From the NCBI GenBank assembly GCA_024645305.1, contig JAHEFU010000072.1:1-12218 (forward strand): a DNA stretch of 12,218 bases. Direction: 5' to 3'. A program made the translations under genes and the position numbers. Origin of the DNA: Planctomycetales bacterium (GTDB taxonomy: Bacteria; 4484-113; JAFGCY01). Below, piece by piece: positions 1 to 8,134 of the stretch. Position 1 is the first letter of the stretch, and each line of letters starts with the position of its first letter. Under the pieces are notes generated by a model. That model searched no databases. It saw only the letters and a list, made by a program, of their open reading frames with translations, and had not been told where the DNA came from.

Positions 1-1
1 C

Positions 2-2782
2 GGCGGGATCAGCCTCGGCTGGGGCAGCGGTCCCGGCCTGCGCCAGGCCATGTTCTGGAATCGCATCGGCTCCCTGTTCTCCTGCTACCGGCCGGCTGTG
101 GCGCTCATGACGCTGTTCGATGCCGACGACCCGCAGCGCCCGCAGGAGCTGCGCGAAATGAAGTCAGACTGGGCCCCCGGCCTGGCCCGCGCCCGTTACC
201 GTTCCCGGGGCCTGAGCATCCGTGAACAACGCTATGCGGACCGCACGGGACTGCACAGCCGCCTGCGCATCCGCAATGTGGGAAAGCAGCCGCGGGACCT
301 GCTGGCGGCCTTCCACGGCAGTGTGGAGCAGTGGCCCTTCTTCGACTACCAGCGCCAGCTGGAGAAACCGCAGGTGACTGTCAGCATTGACCGCAGCATC
401 CCGCTGGCAACAATCAGGCAGCCGCATGTCTTCGAAGGCACGGGCACGATCCACAGCATCCAGCGCATCTGGCTGGAGCTGCCCGCGGGAGCCCGCGCCC
501 TGGCGGGCGGCTTTGGCAACAGCGAGCAGGACCTCCATGCCCTGTGGCGTGAACACGGGGCCGCTGCCAGCATCCGCATGCGGCTCGGCCAGAGCGGGAT
601 GCGCTTCCCGGATGACGGGGGCCGGATCGAGTACAGCAGCACGGCTCCGCACTACTACATGACAGCGGGCCTGCCGATCGAGCCGGGTGAGACAGTTGAA
701 CTGGTCCTGCGCACTGACTTCTACACTGACGACGAAGCTGGCGACCTGCGCAGTGAACAGGCCCGGCAGCGGGAGTATGCTGCCCCGGCCGCTGAAATCA
801 CCCGGCAGCGCACGGACTGGCAACAGCATCTGCAGCAGGAGGTCCCGCAGATCGAGTGCGGCGACCCTGAGCTGGAGCGCTACTGGTACTACGTCTGGTA
901 CGTGCTGCGGGCCAACCGCACGAGCGGCGGCCGGCACCTCCCGACGGAGTACAGCGCACCTTCCAAGTACATGTACTGGGGCAGCTGGATCTGGGACAGC
1001 TACTTTCACGTGCTGGGCGAAATGTGGCTCAGCGACCCGGAAATCGCCCGCGACAGCCTGCGCTGCGTGCTGGCCATGCAGTACCCCAACGGCTTCGTGC
1101 CGGTCTGCAGCGGCAGCAACTACCGCATGGTGTTCCATGAGAACGTGGAGGGCTATACCGCACCGCAGGGCCAGGGTTATGCCTCCTATGTGGAATGCGG
1201 CCTTGAGGACTACCGCGAACTGGAGCATCCCTTCGAGGCGCAGCTGAGTTACTACCGCCGGACCGCCGACCAGGCGGTTCCCGCCGTTGAGCTGCCCCGC
1301 GAACCGCGCCAGGCCCGCCTGCTGGAACTGGAGGCCCGCGAACTGGGCGGCCTGCTGCGCCTGGGGGATGGCTACGATGGCCTGATTATTGACCTGGGCC
1401 AGACCAGCATGCCCAGTGCCGCTGAACTCGGCCGCATGGTGGCCCTGATCAGGCAGGCCCAGGACCAGGGGCAGCCCGTCGCCATCGTGGTGCGCGACGA
1501 GACAATCAAGCAGGCCCTGCGCGTGGTCAAGCTGGAACTGCTGGCCACCATCTGCACGAGCATTGGCGAGGCCCGCCTGCTGTTCAATGCCCGTCTGGCC
1601 GGGAACGGCAGCCCGGCTCCGGGCCGCAGCACGGGACTGCTGATTGGCAACGAAAAAACCCAGACCCCGCTGATCGGGGCCGCGGCACACGAACTGATGG
1701 CCCTGCGCCTGCCGGGCACGGAGGAATTCCTGCGCGAAATCCTCGAGCCGCTGAAGGCCTATGAGGACTGGCTGTGGCGCAGGCGCAGCGACAGCGCGGG
1801 CCGCTTCATTCTCTGGCATGGCGACGAAAGCGGCTGGGATGACAGCGTGCGCCACTACCCGGTGCCGGCGCAGCCCTTCGATGTGCAGGTGCACTGCCTG
1901 CAGCTCCGGGACTTCCTCGTCAAGGCCGCGGTGCGCTTCACGCCGCAGGACAGTTCCTACATCCGTCACATCAAGGAGCGCCGCGACCTGACCGGACGCG
2001 CGCTGACAACGTACTGGTGTGACAAGGATGAATGGCACTATGACCTCGCAGGGGACGGCAGCGCTGGGCATGAATTCCGCCGCAGGATCTGCGCCAGTTC
2101 AATGTTCGACCTGGTGCTCGCCGAGCGGCGTCCGACTGAGCATGTTGTCAAGGCCCTCGGGCATGCACGGGTCTTCGCCTGTGAGCAGCCGGTGCCGAGC
2201 CTGGCGCAGTGCGACGAGGCCTACAGCCCGCATGGCTGGGGCTGGAACGGTCCGGTCTGGCTGCAGGTGAACTACTTCACGATCACCGGCCTGCTCAACC
2301 AGGGGGAGCACACTGCGGCCTTTGAGCTGTGGGAGAAGACTAAGCGGATGCTGATCCGCGAGGGCCTGCCCTACTCCTATGAGATGTACGACCCGCAAAG
2401 CGGCACCGGTCTCGGCTGTCCGGACTACTCCTGGCAGGCGATGGTCAACCACCTGCTCATCCGCTGGTTCGCCGGGGTGCATGACCTGATGCTGATCCCG
2501 CACCTGCCGCCGGGGATGGACCGCCTGCGCATCTCCAACCTGCCGACGCGCATCCGCGAGGTGCGCTATCGCCGCAGTGGCAACAGCCTGAAGATTGACG
2601 TGAAGTTCCGTGGCAAGCCGCAGCGCTTCGGACTGGCCCAGGGCTCACTCGGCAACATCGTGTCGATGCGGACCGGCCTGCCGGAGGACACCGTCGGCTG
2701 GAGCAACGGCCGCTGGCTGTTCAGCCTCAAGGGCGAGCATGACTCCCTGAAACTCCAGCTGGAAACGGAAGACCCGGCCTAG
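2..2782 (+). CDS. GH63/MGH1-like (alpha/alpha)6 glycoside hydrolase with inserted STAS-like segment, 5' partial
   Basis: The reading frame is open to the left edge, so the true start lies outside the window; residues here are numbered from the Met at position 50. Residues 1 to about 260 look like an N-terminal beta-sandwich. The helical barrel begins near 275 (EC-DP-L-RYWYY pattern). The motif WIWDSYF (D316) matches the general-acid region of GH63/GH37-type enzymes. GDESGWDDS (592-599) and WNGPVW are further family-type motifs, and SYEMYDP (E778) matches the catalytic-base motif. A C-terminal beta domain follows about residue 820. Both catalytic acids are present, so it is probably an active alpha-glycosidase; the substrate is unknown (GH63 relatives act on glucosides, mannosylglycerate or glucosylglycerate). 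About 180 residues (356-536) interrupt the barrel between the helix after YPNGFVP and the TQTPLIG helix. A signal peptide cannot be judged. The stop overlaps that of the convergent lipoprotein gene. Confidence 0.82.
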   Translation, partial: GGISLGWGSGPGLRQAMFWNRIGSLFSCYRPAVALMTLFDADDPQRPQELREMKSDWAPGLARARYRSRGLSIREQRYADRTGLHSRLRIRNVGKQPRDLLAAFHGSVEQWPFFDYQRQLEKPQVTVSIDRSIPLATIRQPHVFEGTGTIHSIQRIWLELPAGARALAGGFGNSEQDLHALWREHGAAASIRMRLGQSGMRFPDDGGRIEYSSTAPHYYMTAGLPIEPGETVELVLRTDFYTDDEAGDLRSEQARQREYAAPAAEITRQRTDWQQHLQQEVPQIECGDPELERYWYYVWYVLRANRTSGGRHLPTEYSAPSKYMYWGSWIWDSYFHVLGEMWLSDPEIARDSLRCVLAMQYPNGFVPVCSGSNYRMVFHENVEGYTAPQGQGYASYVECGLEDYRELEHPFEAQLSYYRRTADQAVPAVELPREPRQARLLELEARELGGLLRLGDGYDGLIIDLGQTSMPSAAELGRMVALIRQAQDQGQPVAIVVRDETIKQALRVVKLELLATICTSIGEARLLFNARLAGNGSPAPGRSTGLLIGNEKTQTPLIGAAAHELMALRLPGTEEFLREILEPLKAYEDWLWRRRSDSAGRFILWHGDESGWDDSVRHYPVPAQPFDVQVHCLQLRDFLVKAAVRFTPQDSSYIRHIKERRDLTGRALTTYWCDKDEWHYDLAGDGSAGHEFRRRICASSMFDLVLAERRPTEHVVKALGHARVFACEQPVPSLAQCDEAYSPHGWGWNGPVWLQVNYFTITGLLNQGEHTAAFELWEKTKRMLIREGLPYSYEMYDPQSGTGLGCPDYSWQAMVNHLLIRWFAGVHDLMLIPHLPPGMDRLRISNLPTRIREVRYRRSGNSLKIDVKFRGKPQRFGLAQGSLGNIVSMRTGLPEDTVGWSNGRWLFSLKGEHDSLKLQLETEDPA
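1316..1594 (+). other. STAS-like segment inserted in the glycosidase barrel
   Basis: Residues about 423-515 (numbered from the Met at 50) read as a beta-alpha-beta-alpha-beta-alpha series typical of STAS (SpoIIAA-like) domains. A hydrophobic strand, GLIIDLG (444-450), is followed by MPSAAELG in the place where STAS domains carry the D-S-x-G-L phospho-acceptor turn. Next come an amphipathic helix, the strand PVAIVV, a helix containing IKQAL, and a final strand and helix ending in SIGEARLLF. A serine sits at the presumed phospho-acceptor position, but the preceding Asp is Pro. The segment is in frame, similar in base composition to its surroundings, and bounded by proline-, arginine- and glycine-rich linkers. 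This is pattern recognition, not a profile match; another small Rossmann-like alpha/beta fold is possible. Confidence 0.5.
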
Positions 2783-5601
2783 GGCAGGTTGTCAATCCGC
2801 AGGTTCATGACCAAGACGTCGCTGTCCCCTCCACCGGTGTCGAGTGTACCGGAGAATTCCACGAGGCTGCCACCCGGTTCCGGGGCCAGCAGTCCGCCCG
2901 CCGGCGCAATTGTGGCCGTCCGGTCAATCGTCGTCAGGTCGAAGTTGTCCTGGGTCTCTGTGACGATGGACCAGCTCCCGGTGTTGTCCGGGGCCTGGCC
3001 GGTCAGGTGGATCCGGCCATTGTCAGCGGTCAGGCCGAAGATCTTCGTGTTCCCGGTTGTGGAGTAGTTCCAGGTGCCGAGGGACACCCCGTCCGGGTCA
3101 ACATGGAACAGCCGGCTGGAGATCCCGGCATCGCTGCGATGCGGATTCAGGGCATAGATGTTCCCGGAGCTGTCCACTTCAAGATGGGTAATATGCCCGC
3201 TGGTGGTCCCCACCTCCACATCGAAACCCTTTTGCCAGAGGACGGTTCCATCTGGCTGCATCTTCACGAGGAAGGGCTGGTAGTCGCCGATGGAATTGGC
3301 ACCGCCACCGAACAGGACATTCCCGTCCCCATCCACGGCAACGCAGTAGCCGTGTTCGTGGGGTGTACCGTCAACGTCCCCCCAGCCCTTGAACCAGCCG
3401 ATTGTTCCACCGGAGTTGATCTTCAGCACCCCCGCCTCGTTGCCGTTTACGTAGACATTGCCGGAGTTGTCAACAGCCATGCCCTCCGCCTGCTTCAGCG
3501 CATGGGCGGTAAGGTAATCGGTTTCGTAGAAACCCTTCCAGTCCAGCTGGCCGTTGGGCAGCAGCTTGTAGATGACGAGGAAGGGGAAGTTGATGTCAAT
3601 CAGCGAATACATCGAGAAGGCCACGTAGCAGTTCCCGCTGGCATCGGTGTCCGCCCGCGGATGCCGGCAGTACAGGAAGTTGTCACCATCCTCGAAGAGC
3701 CTGGAGAAGACCAGCTCGCCATCCTTGTCCAGCATGAAGTTCAGGATTCCCTCGCCATCAGGCGATACGGGGTCCTGGCCGGGGTCTGCCAGGCCGGTGG
3801 CCACGAACACATTGCCCGTCGGGGTGACGGACCCTGATATCCACTGGAAATCTCGGGTTGTCTCATATTCCTTGGCCCAGATCAGGTTGCCGCCGGGACT
3901 GAACTTGGCAACCATGGGATATGCCGTCCGGCCGATCACATAAACGTTTCCATCGCTGTCCGCGCCAACATTCTCGGCTGAGTCCGCCAGGGCTCCACCG
4001 ATCGTATGCACCCACTCGTCACTGGTCACCGTCAGCTGGAAATCAATGCTGTCGCTGCCGATGCCGCCCGTGACCATCAGGCTGCAGTCATACACACCGG
4101 GGTCGCCGAGAGTGATCATCGGTGACTGATCAGTGCTCGTACCCGGTGTCGCTCCCCCGCCGAAGTCCCAGGCCCATTCAGCGACCGCGGCACCACTCGT
4201 CAGGGCCAGCATCGTCAAGTCGTCTCCGGTCAGGCCGGACAGCGGGCTGACGTTGTCGATGATCGGCACGGCGCCCTCCAGGTAGCCGCTGTCAACCGCG
4301 CTCTGCGGGGATTCACCGGCCTGGTTAGCGGCCGTTACGTAGTACCAGTTCAGCACCTCAGCAGTCGCCGCGGCATCGTCATAATTCAGCGCGCCCGTGC
4401 GTGTCAGTTCGGCAAAGGGCCCGAGCTCATCTAGGCTGTAATAGAGCACGTACTCCTCCGCCCCGACCACGGCTTCCCAGCTCACACTGACCTGCACGGG
4501 GCTCGTGCCGTCGGATGCCGCCAGGTTCTGCGGCGTGAGCGGGATCTCCAGTGGCCAGCCCTCGAACTGGATGGAGAAGTCCGTCTTCTTGTCTCCCTGC
4601 CAGCCGCGCACGATGTAGGTGTAGCGCTGGCCCGTCGTAACGTCATTGTCCGTGTAGCCGGTGCCGCTGTCCGGCGTATCCGCCAGGGGCTCGAAGGAGC
4701 CCAGCGTGCCCACGCGGCGCTGGATCTCATAGAACTCCACGTCCACCACGGGATCCCAGCTCAGCTCCACCGATTCAAACAGCGTGCCCTGGGTGGCAGC
4801 GGGATTGCCCGGCTTGCCCGGCAGCACGAAGGAGGCCGCCTGCACTGCGTTGCTCGGCACGCCGATCTCCCCGCCGTCAAAGGGCGCCACGCGGTACCAC
4901 TGCCCGTCAGCCGGGACATTGAGGTGGAAGCTGAAGTCGCGGCGCGCTGTATCCGGGTTGATGGAGCTTTCCGTGAAGGCCACCTGCGACACCAGGTTCC
5001 AGGAACTGTCGGGATTGGCGGCACGCTGGATCCAGTAGCCTCCCACCTTGTTGAGGAAGTTGCTGCCGATGGGCGTGATGTCGGAGATGTTGACTTCCGA
5101 GTTGTCGTCATTGTCAGTGTTGCGGGCCCTGTTCCAGTCCGGGGACTGGCCGGTCTTGCCGAGGTGGATCCCGATCGGGGTCAGGTCGGCGATGTTCACC
5201 TCGCTGTTGAGGTCGCCGTCACCCTGGTTGCGGTAGGTCCATGTCAGGTCCGCGCTGCTGTCCGGGTTATGGTTGATCATCAGGTCATTCACCGCGCTCT
5301 TCTGCGATTGCGGTGCCGCAGAACTGAAGCGCTCCACACCCCGCTCGCGCAGCACACGGACCAGCTCATCCTGCAGCTGCTGGAAGCTGGCGCTGTCCAC
5401 CCCTTCGGGGACCGCCAGGCTGTCCACTTCGGCAATGGCCTCGTTGAGGCTCAGCACCCGCGCAGTGCCACGCTCAGGCCCGGGCAGTGCAGGATCCGCA
5501 TCACCCGCTGAACCGCCGCCGCATCCGGGCAGCAGGCAGGTCATGCATACGACAATTGTGCCGGCGCAAACGCCGAGCAGTCTTCCAGTCCATACAGCCA
5601 C
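2779..5601 (-). CDS. Large lipoprotein: dockerin-like EF-hands, Fn3 x2, PKD-like domain, SBBP-type beta-propeller
   Basis: This 940-residue protein starts at GTG, supported by GGAG eight bases upstream and by an N-terminus that forms a complete signal peptide ending in a lipobox (LPGC, C27), so it is probably a lipoprotein. Residues 128-139 and 163-174 are two EF-hand-type calcium loops (D-x-D-x-N-x-E-x-N-x-x-D), each followed by a TPIG helix, as in type I dockerins. Fn3-like domains lie at about 262-348 and 354-443, and a PKD-like domain (WAWDFGGG) at about 446-527. Residues 530-905 contain about seven repeats of the D-x-x-GN-x-Y-V and K-x-x-x-x-G-x-x-x-W type, as in SBBP propellers. No catalytic motif is visible, so a binding, scaffold or surface role is likely. 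It is divergent from the second hydrolase and convergent with the first. The domain order is well supported; the function is not known. Confidence 0.85.
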   Translation of the reverse strand: MAVWTGRLLGVCAGTIVVCMTCLLPGCGGGSAGDADPALPGPERGTARVLSLNEAIAEVDSLAVPEGVDSASFQQLQDELVRVLRERGVERFSSAAPQSQKSAVNDLMINHNPDSSADLTWTYRNQGDGDLNSEVNIADLTPIGIHLGKTGQSPDWNRARNTDNDDNSEVNISDITPIGSNFLNKVGGYWIQRAANPDSSWNLVSQVAFTESSINPDTARRDFSFHLNVPADGQWYRVAPFDGGEIGVPSNAVQAASFVLPGKPGNPAATQGTLFESVELSWDPVVDVEFYEIQRRVGTLGSFEPLADTPDSGTGYTDNDVTTGQRYTYIVRGWQGDKKTDFSIQFEGWPLEIPLTPQNLAASDGTSPVQVSVSWEAVVGAEEYVLYYSLDELGPFAELTRTGALNYDDAAATAEVLNWYYVTAANQAGESPQSAVDSGYLEGAVPIIDNVSPLSGLTGDDLTMLALTSGAAVAEWAWDFGGGATPGTSTDQSPMITLGDPGVYDCSLMVTGGIGSDSIDFQLTVTSDEWVHTIGGALADSAENVGADSDGNVYVIGRTAYPMVAKFSPGGNLIWAKEYETTRDFQWISGSVTPTGNVFVATGLADPGQDPVSPDGEGILNFMLDKDGELVFSRLFEDGDNFLYCRHPRADTDASGNCYVAFSMYSLIDINFPFLVIYKLLPNGQLDWKGFYETDYLTAHALKQAEGMAVDNSGNVYVNGNEAGVLKINSGGTIGWFKGWGDVDGTPHEHGYCVAVDGDGNVLFGGGANSIGDYQPFLVKMQPDGTVLWQKGFDVEVGTTSGHITHLEVDSSGNIYALNPHRSDAGISSRLFHVDPDGVSLGTWNYSTTGNTKIFGLTADNGRIHLTGQAPDNTGSWSIVTETQDNFDLTTIDRTATIAPAGGLLAPEPGGSLVEFSGTLDTGGGDSDVLVMNLRIDNLP

Positions 5602-5609
5602 GTGTCCAA

Positions 5610-5613
5610 CTCC
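5610..5613 (-). promoter_or_regulatory. Ribosome binding site of the lipoprotein gene
   Basis: GGAG on the minus strand lies eight bases before GTG 5601-5599. It decides in favour of the GTG start rather than the in-frame ATG at codon 20, which would remove most of the hydrophobic signal segment. Confidence 0.65.
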
Positions 5614-5658
5614 AGTACTTGGGTTTGCCTAAGCAGAATCGTATTGAGACTTATTCTG

Positions 5659-5687
5659 AGTATAAGCCGACTTGTCCCATTATGCAA
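5659..5687 (-). promoter_or_regulatory. Sigma70-type promoter of the lipoprotein gene
   Basis: Read on the minus strand, TTGCAT (5687-5682) and TATACT (5664-5659) are separated by exactly 17 bases. The -10 box matches the consensus in five of six positions and the -35 box in three of six. Transcription would begin near 5652, giving a leader of about 50 bases before the GTG at 5601. The local sequence is clearly more AT-rich than the flanking genes. This is a consensus match only. Confidence 0.5.
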
Positions 5688-5735
5688 GGAACAGAGAATC
5701 AGCTCTGGGGCTGTCGCTGTGATGCCAGCCCTCTG

Positions 5736-5781
5736 GTACTGTCCAGACAGGAACTCATTGATGTACTTTCCCGTACAGTAC
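5736..5781 (+). promoter_or_regulatory. Nested inverted repeats before the second hydrolase
   Basis: Three perfect inverted repeats occur within 46 bases: CTGTC-CA-GACAG (5739-5750), TGTAC-six bases-GTACA (5762-5777), and GTACTGT (5736-5742) pairing with ACAGTAC (5775-5781). The last ends eight bases before the ATG chosen for the next gene. A weak TTGATG (5758) / TACATT (5779) pair with a 15-base spacer overlaps them. The arrangement could be an operator or an mRNA structure that controls start-codon access. No known regulator motif was recognised. Confidence 0.3.
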
Positions 5782-5788
5782 ATTGGTA

Positions 5789-8134
5789 ATGATGCAACTG
5801 GAACAGTTCAGCGATCTTCTGGCCCGCGACGACAAGTGGTACCTCGGAAACGGCGGGATGCTGATCTACGCCCCGCCCTTCCCCGAGCACCTCCATGTGC
5901 CGGGCTTCTGGGATGAATGCCACTGGGGGGACACGGCCGTGCCCAACCTGCTGGCCCTGGGGATCGTGGTGGAACTCCCTGAGGAGTCCGGTACGCGCCA
6001 CGTGGAGCTGGTACCGCGCGTCATTGACTGGCAGTGGTGGCCCGAGGGGATCCGCATCCGGCACTCCCTCGGTTTCGCGGCGGGCATCAGTGGCTGGCGC
6101 GACAGCGGCTACGTCCTGCACGAGCAGCGCGGCATCGGATCTGACAGCCGCCTGCATTGCGACCTGGAACTGGCAAAGGTGGATCCGGCAGCAGACAACC
6201 TGCAGTTGCACATCGTCGCCTGGACCATGCGCGAAAAGCCGCGCGACAATGAGCGCCTGAGCCTCAGCGACTTCTGGGCCGCTGACAGCAGCCTGAGCTA
6301 CCGCCAGGCCTTCGCCTCCCGCGCACATGGGCGCAGCGATGAAGCCCTCTCACTGAAGATCGCGCTGCATGCCAGTCTGGCACCGACGAGCCTGCAGGTC
6401 ACACCCTCGCATGGTGCGCGCCTGCAGCCGCAGCTCAGGCATACACCACTGTGGGACAGCCTCATACGCGACGGCAGGCTCAGCGGTGAAGTGAACGGCC
6501 GCAACGTACTTGGCAACGTCATCTTCGCCGGCATGCACTGGTCCGCCGGTAAATGCAGCGAGCCCTTCAGGCTGGAACTGGACATCACAGTGCGCGAAAG
6601 CACGCGCAGCAGCCAGTCGCTGGCCAGCAGACAGCAGCCGGCGGATGACTGGCGGGAGTTCCTTTCGCTGGTGCCGCACTTTGAATGCAGCGATCCGATG
6701 CTGACGCGCTACTACTGGTACCGCTGGTACGGCCTGCGCCTCAACGCCGTACCCGCCGAGGGCAACTATGTGGCCCCGGCTGTGACCGAGGGACTGTCCT
6801 ACTTCCGCGGTGTGATCAGCTACAGCCTGATGTGCCACATGTTTGAAGCCCGCTGGCTGCGCGACCCGGCCCTGGCACAAGGCTGCCTGGACAACCACAT
6901 TGCCAACCAGACCAAGTCCGGCCACTTCCCCGCGCATATCTACGCGCAGCATGTCAACAAGAATGCTTTCTACCACACCGATGTCGGGCGCGCAATGAAG
7001 CTTCTGCGCCTGCATCACCCGGATGAGGAATACACAGCGAAGGTCTACGAGCCGCTGCGCCGCCTGCTGGGCTTCTACCAGAAGGACCGGGACCGCGAGG
7101 GAATGGACCTCTACGACATCCGCGACCAGTACGAGACCGGGCAGGAATTCACCAGCCGCTATTTCTTCGCCGATGACAAGGCCGACAGCTACGGCTGGGA
7201 CCACAAGCTGCGGCTCAAGGGCGTGGATGTCTCAAGCTACGTGTACTCCCTCGTGGCTGAGCTGCTGGAACTGGCCTGGCAGCAACAGCGCTCTGAGGAC
7301 ATCCGCATCCTGACTGAGCTTGCGGCCCATGTGCAGGCCGCTGTCAATGCCTTCATGTGGGACGGGGAGCGCGGCTGGTACATGGACTACAGCGCCCAGA
7401 AGAAGGAACGCAGCCACTACCGCGCCGCCGTCGGCTGCTACCCGGTGCTCTTCGGCCTGGCAAGCCCGGAGCGCGCCCTGCGCGTCGGCGAGCGCCTGAC
7501 GGACCCGCAGGGCTTCTGGACGGACTGGCCGCTGGCAACGGTGCCGCGGGATGACCCGTACTTCAGCGCGGATCCACTGTGGCGGGGCGAGCGGGCCAAC
7601 TGCCCCTGGAACGGACGGGTCTGGCCGATGGTCAACAGCCACGTCTGCGAGGTGCTGGAGCAGTTGTCAGGACATGATGCGGGACAGTACCGACCGCAGC
7701 TGGTGGTATTCCTGCGTCGCTGGATCGAGATGATGCACTTCGAGCAGGGCGACCGTGCAGGCGGGGGCAAGGACCTCACGCGGCCGAACTGTTTCGAGCA
7801 TTACCACCCGGAGAATGGCTCGGCCTGCGAGTACCGCGGGGTGGATGACTACATGCACTCCTGGGTGGCGGACCTGCTCCTGCGCTACGTGGCCGGAGTG
7901 CGCGTGCAGGAACAGCGCAACAGTGCGGAGGTGCGGCGCAGCATCCTGTTCGATCCCTACCCCTTCGGGCTGGACAGCTTCATCCTGAACAACTGCCTGG
8001 TGGCCGGGCATGAGATCGAGGTCCAGTGGAACCGCGACCGGGATGGCAAAGCACAGGCGGGATACCGGGTGTATGTTGACAACGGACTGGTGCATGAATC
8101 AGCGCAGATCGGGAGTTTCGAATTCGCGCTCTGA
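5789..8134 (+). CDS. GH63/MGH1-like (alpha/alpha)6 family protein lacking the usual catalytic acid
   Basis: This is a paralogue of the truncated hydrolase at the left edge, with the same N-terminal beta domain, an EC-DP-x-L-x-RYYWY entry into the barrel, WNGRVW, and a catalytic-base-type motif CFEHYHPENG (Glu encoded at 7796-7798). YETGQEFTS corresponds to the ESG-x-D-x-S motif. Where the first enzyme has WIWDSYF, this one reads ISYSLMC (Ser at 6824-6826), so the expected general-acid Asp is absent. It also lacks the 180-residue insertion. There is no signal peptide, so it is probably cytoplasmic. The start is uncertain: TTG 5783, ATG 5789 and ATG 5792 are in frame and none has a Shine-Dalgarno sequence; the first ATG was taken. 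Its stop abuts that of the convergent GNAT gene. It could be a glycosidase with altered mechanism, a phosphorylase-like enzyme or a non-catalytic sugar-binding protein. Confidence 0.82.
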   Translation: MMQLEQFSDLLARDDKWYLGNGGMLIYAPPFPEHLHVPGFWDECHWGDTAVPNLLALGIVVELPEESGTRHVELVPRVIDWQWWPEGIRIRHSLGFAAGISGWRDSGYVLHEQRGIGSDSRLHCDLELAKVDPAADNLQLHIVAWTMREKPRDNERLSLSDFWAADSSLSYRQAFASRAHGRSDEALSLKIALHASLAPTSLQVTPSHGARLQPQLRHTPLWDSLIRDGRLSGEVNGRNVLGNVIFAGMHWSAGKCSEPFRLELDITVRESTRSSQSLASRQQPADDWREFLSLVPHFECSDPMLTRYYWYRWYGLRLNAVPAEGNYVAPAVTEGLSYFRGVISYSLMCHMFEARWLRDPALAQGCLDNHIANQTKSGHFPAHIYAQHVNKNAFYHTDVGRAMKLLRLHHPDEEYTAKVYEPLRRLLGFYQKDRDREGMDLYDIRDQYETGQEFTSRYFFADDKADSYGWDHKLRLKGVDVSSYVYSLVAELLELAWQQQRSEDIRILTELAAHVQAAVNAFMWDGERGWYMDYSAQKKERSHYRAAVGCYPVLFGLASPERALRVGERLTDPQGFWTDWPLATVPRDDPYFSADPLWRGERANCPWNGRVWPMVNSHVCEVLEQLSGHDAGQYRPQLVVFLRRWIEMMHFEQGDRAGGGKDLTRPNCFEHYHPENGSACEYRGVDDYMHSWVADLLLRYVAGVRVQEQRNSAEVRRSILFDPYPFGLDSFILNNCLVAGHEIEVQWNRDRDGKAQAGYRVYVDNGLVHESAQIGSFEFAL

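Noticed and set aside
164..2071. 635-codon open frame antisense to the first hydrolase
   Set aside because: The sense frame carries clear GH motifs; the antisense product has no recognisable domain. Long antisense frames are expected in GC-rich genes.
2783..2830. Intrinsic terminator at the first convergent junction
   Set aside because: No GC-rich hairpin with a T-run was seen; the region is coding.
3007..3837. 276-codon open frame antisense to the lipoprotein gene
   Set aside because: It mirrors the propeller repeats of the real gene and shows no domain or start signal of its own.
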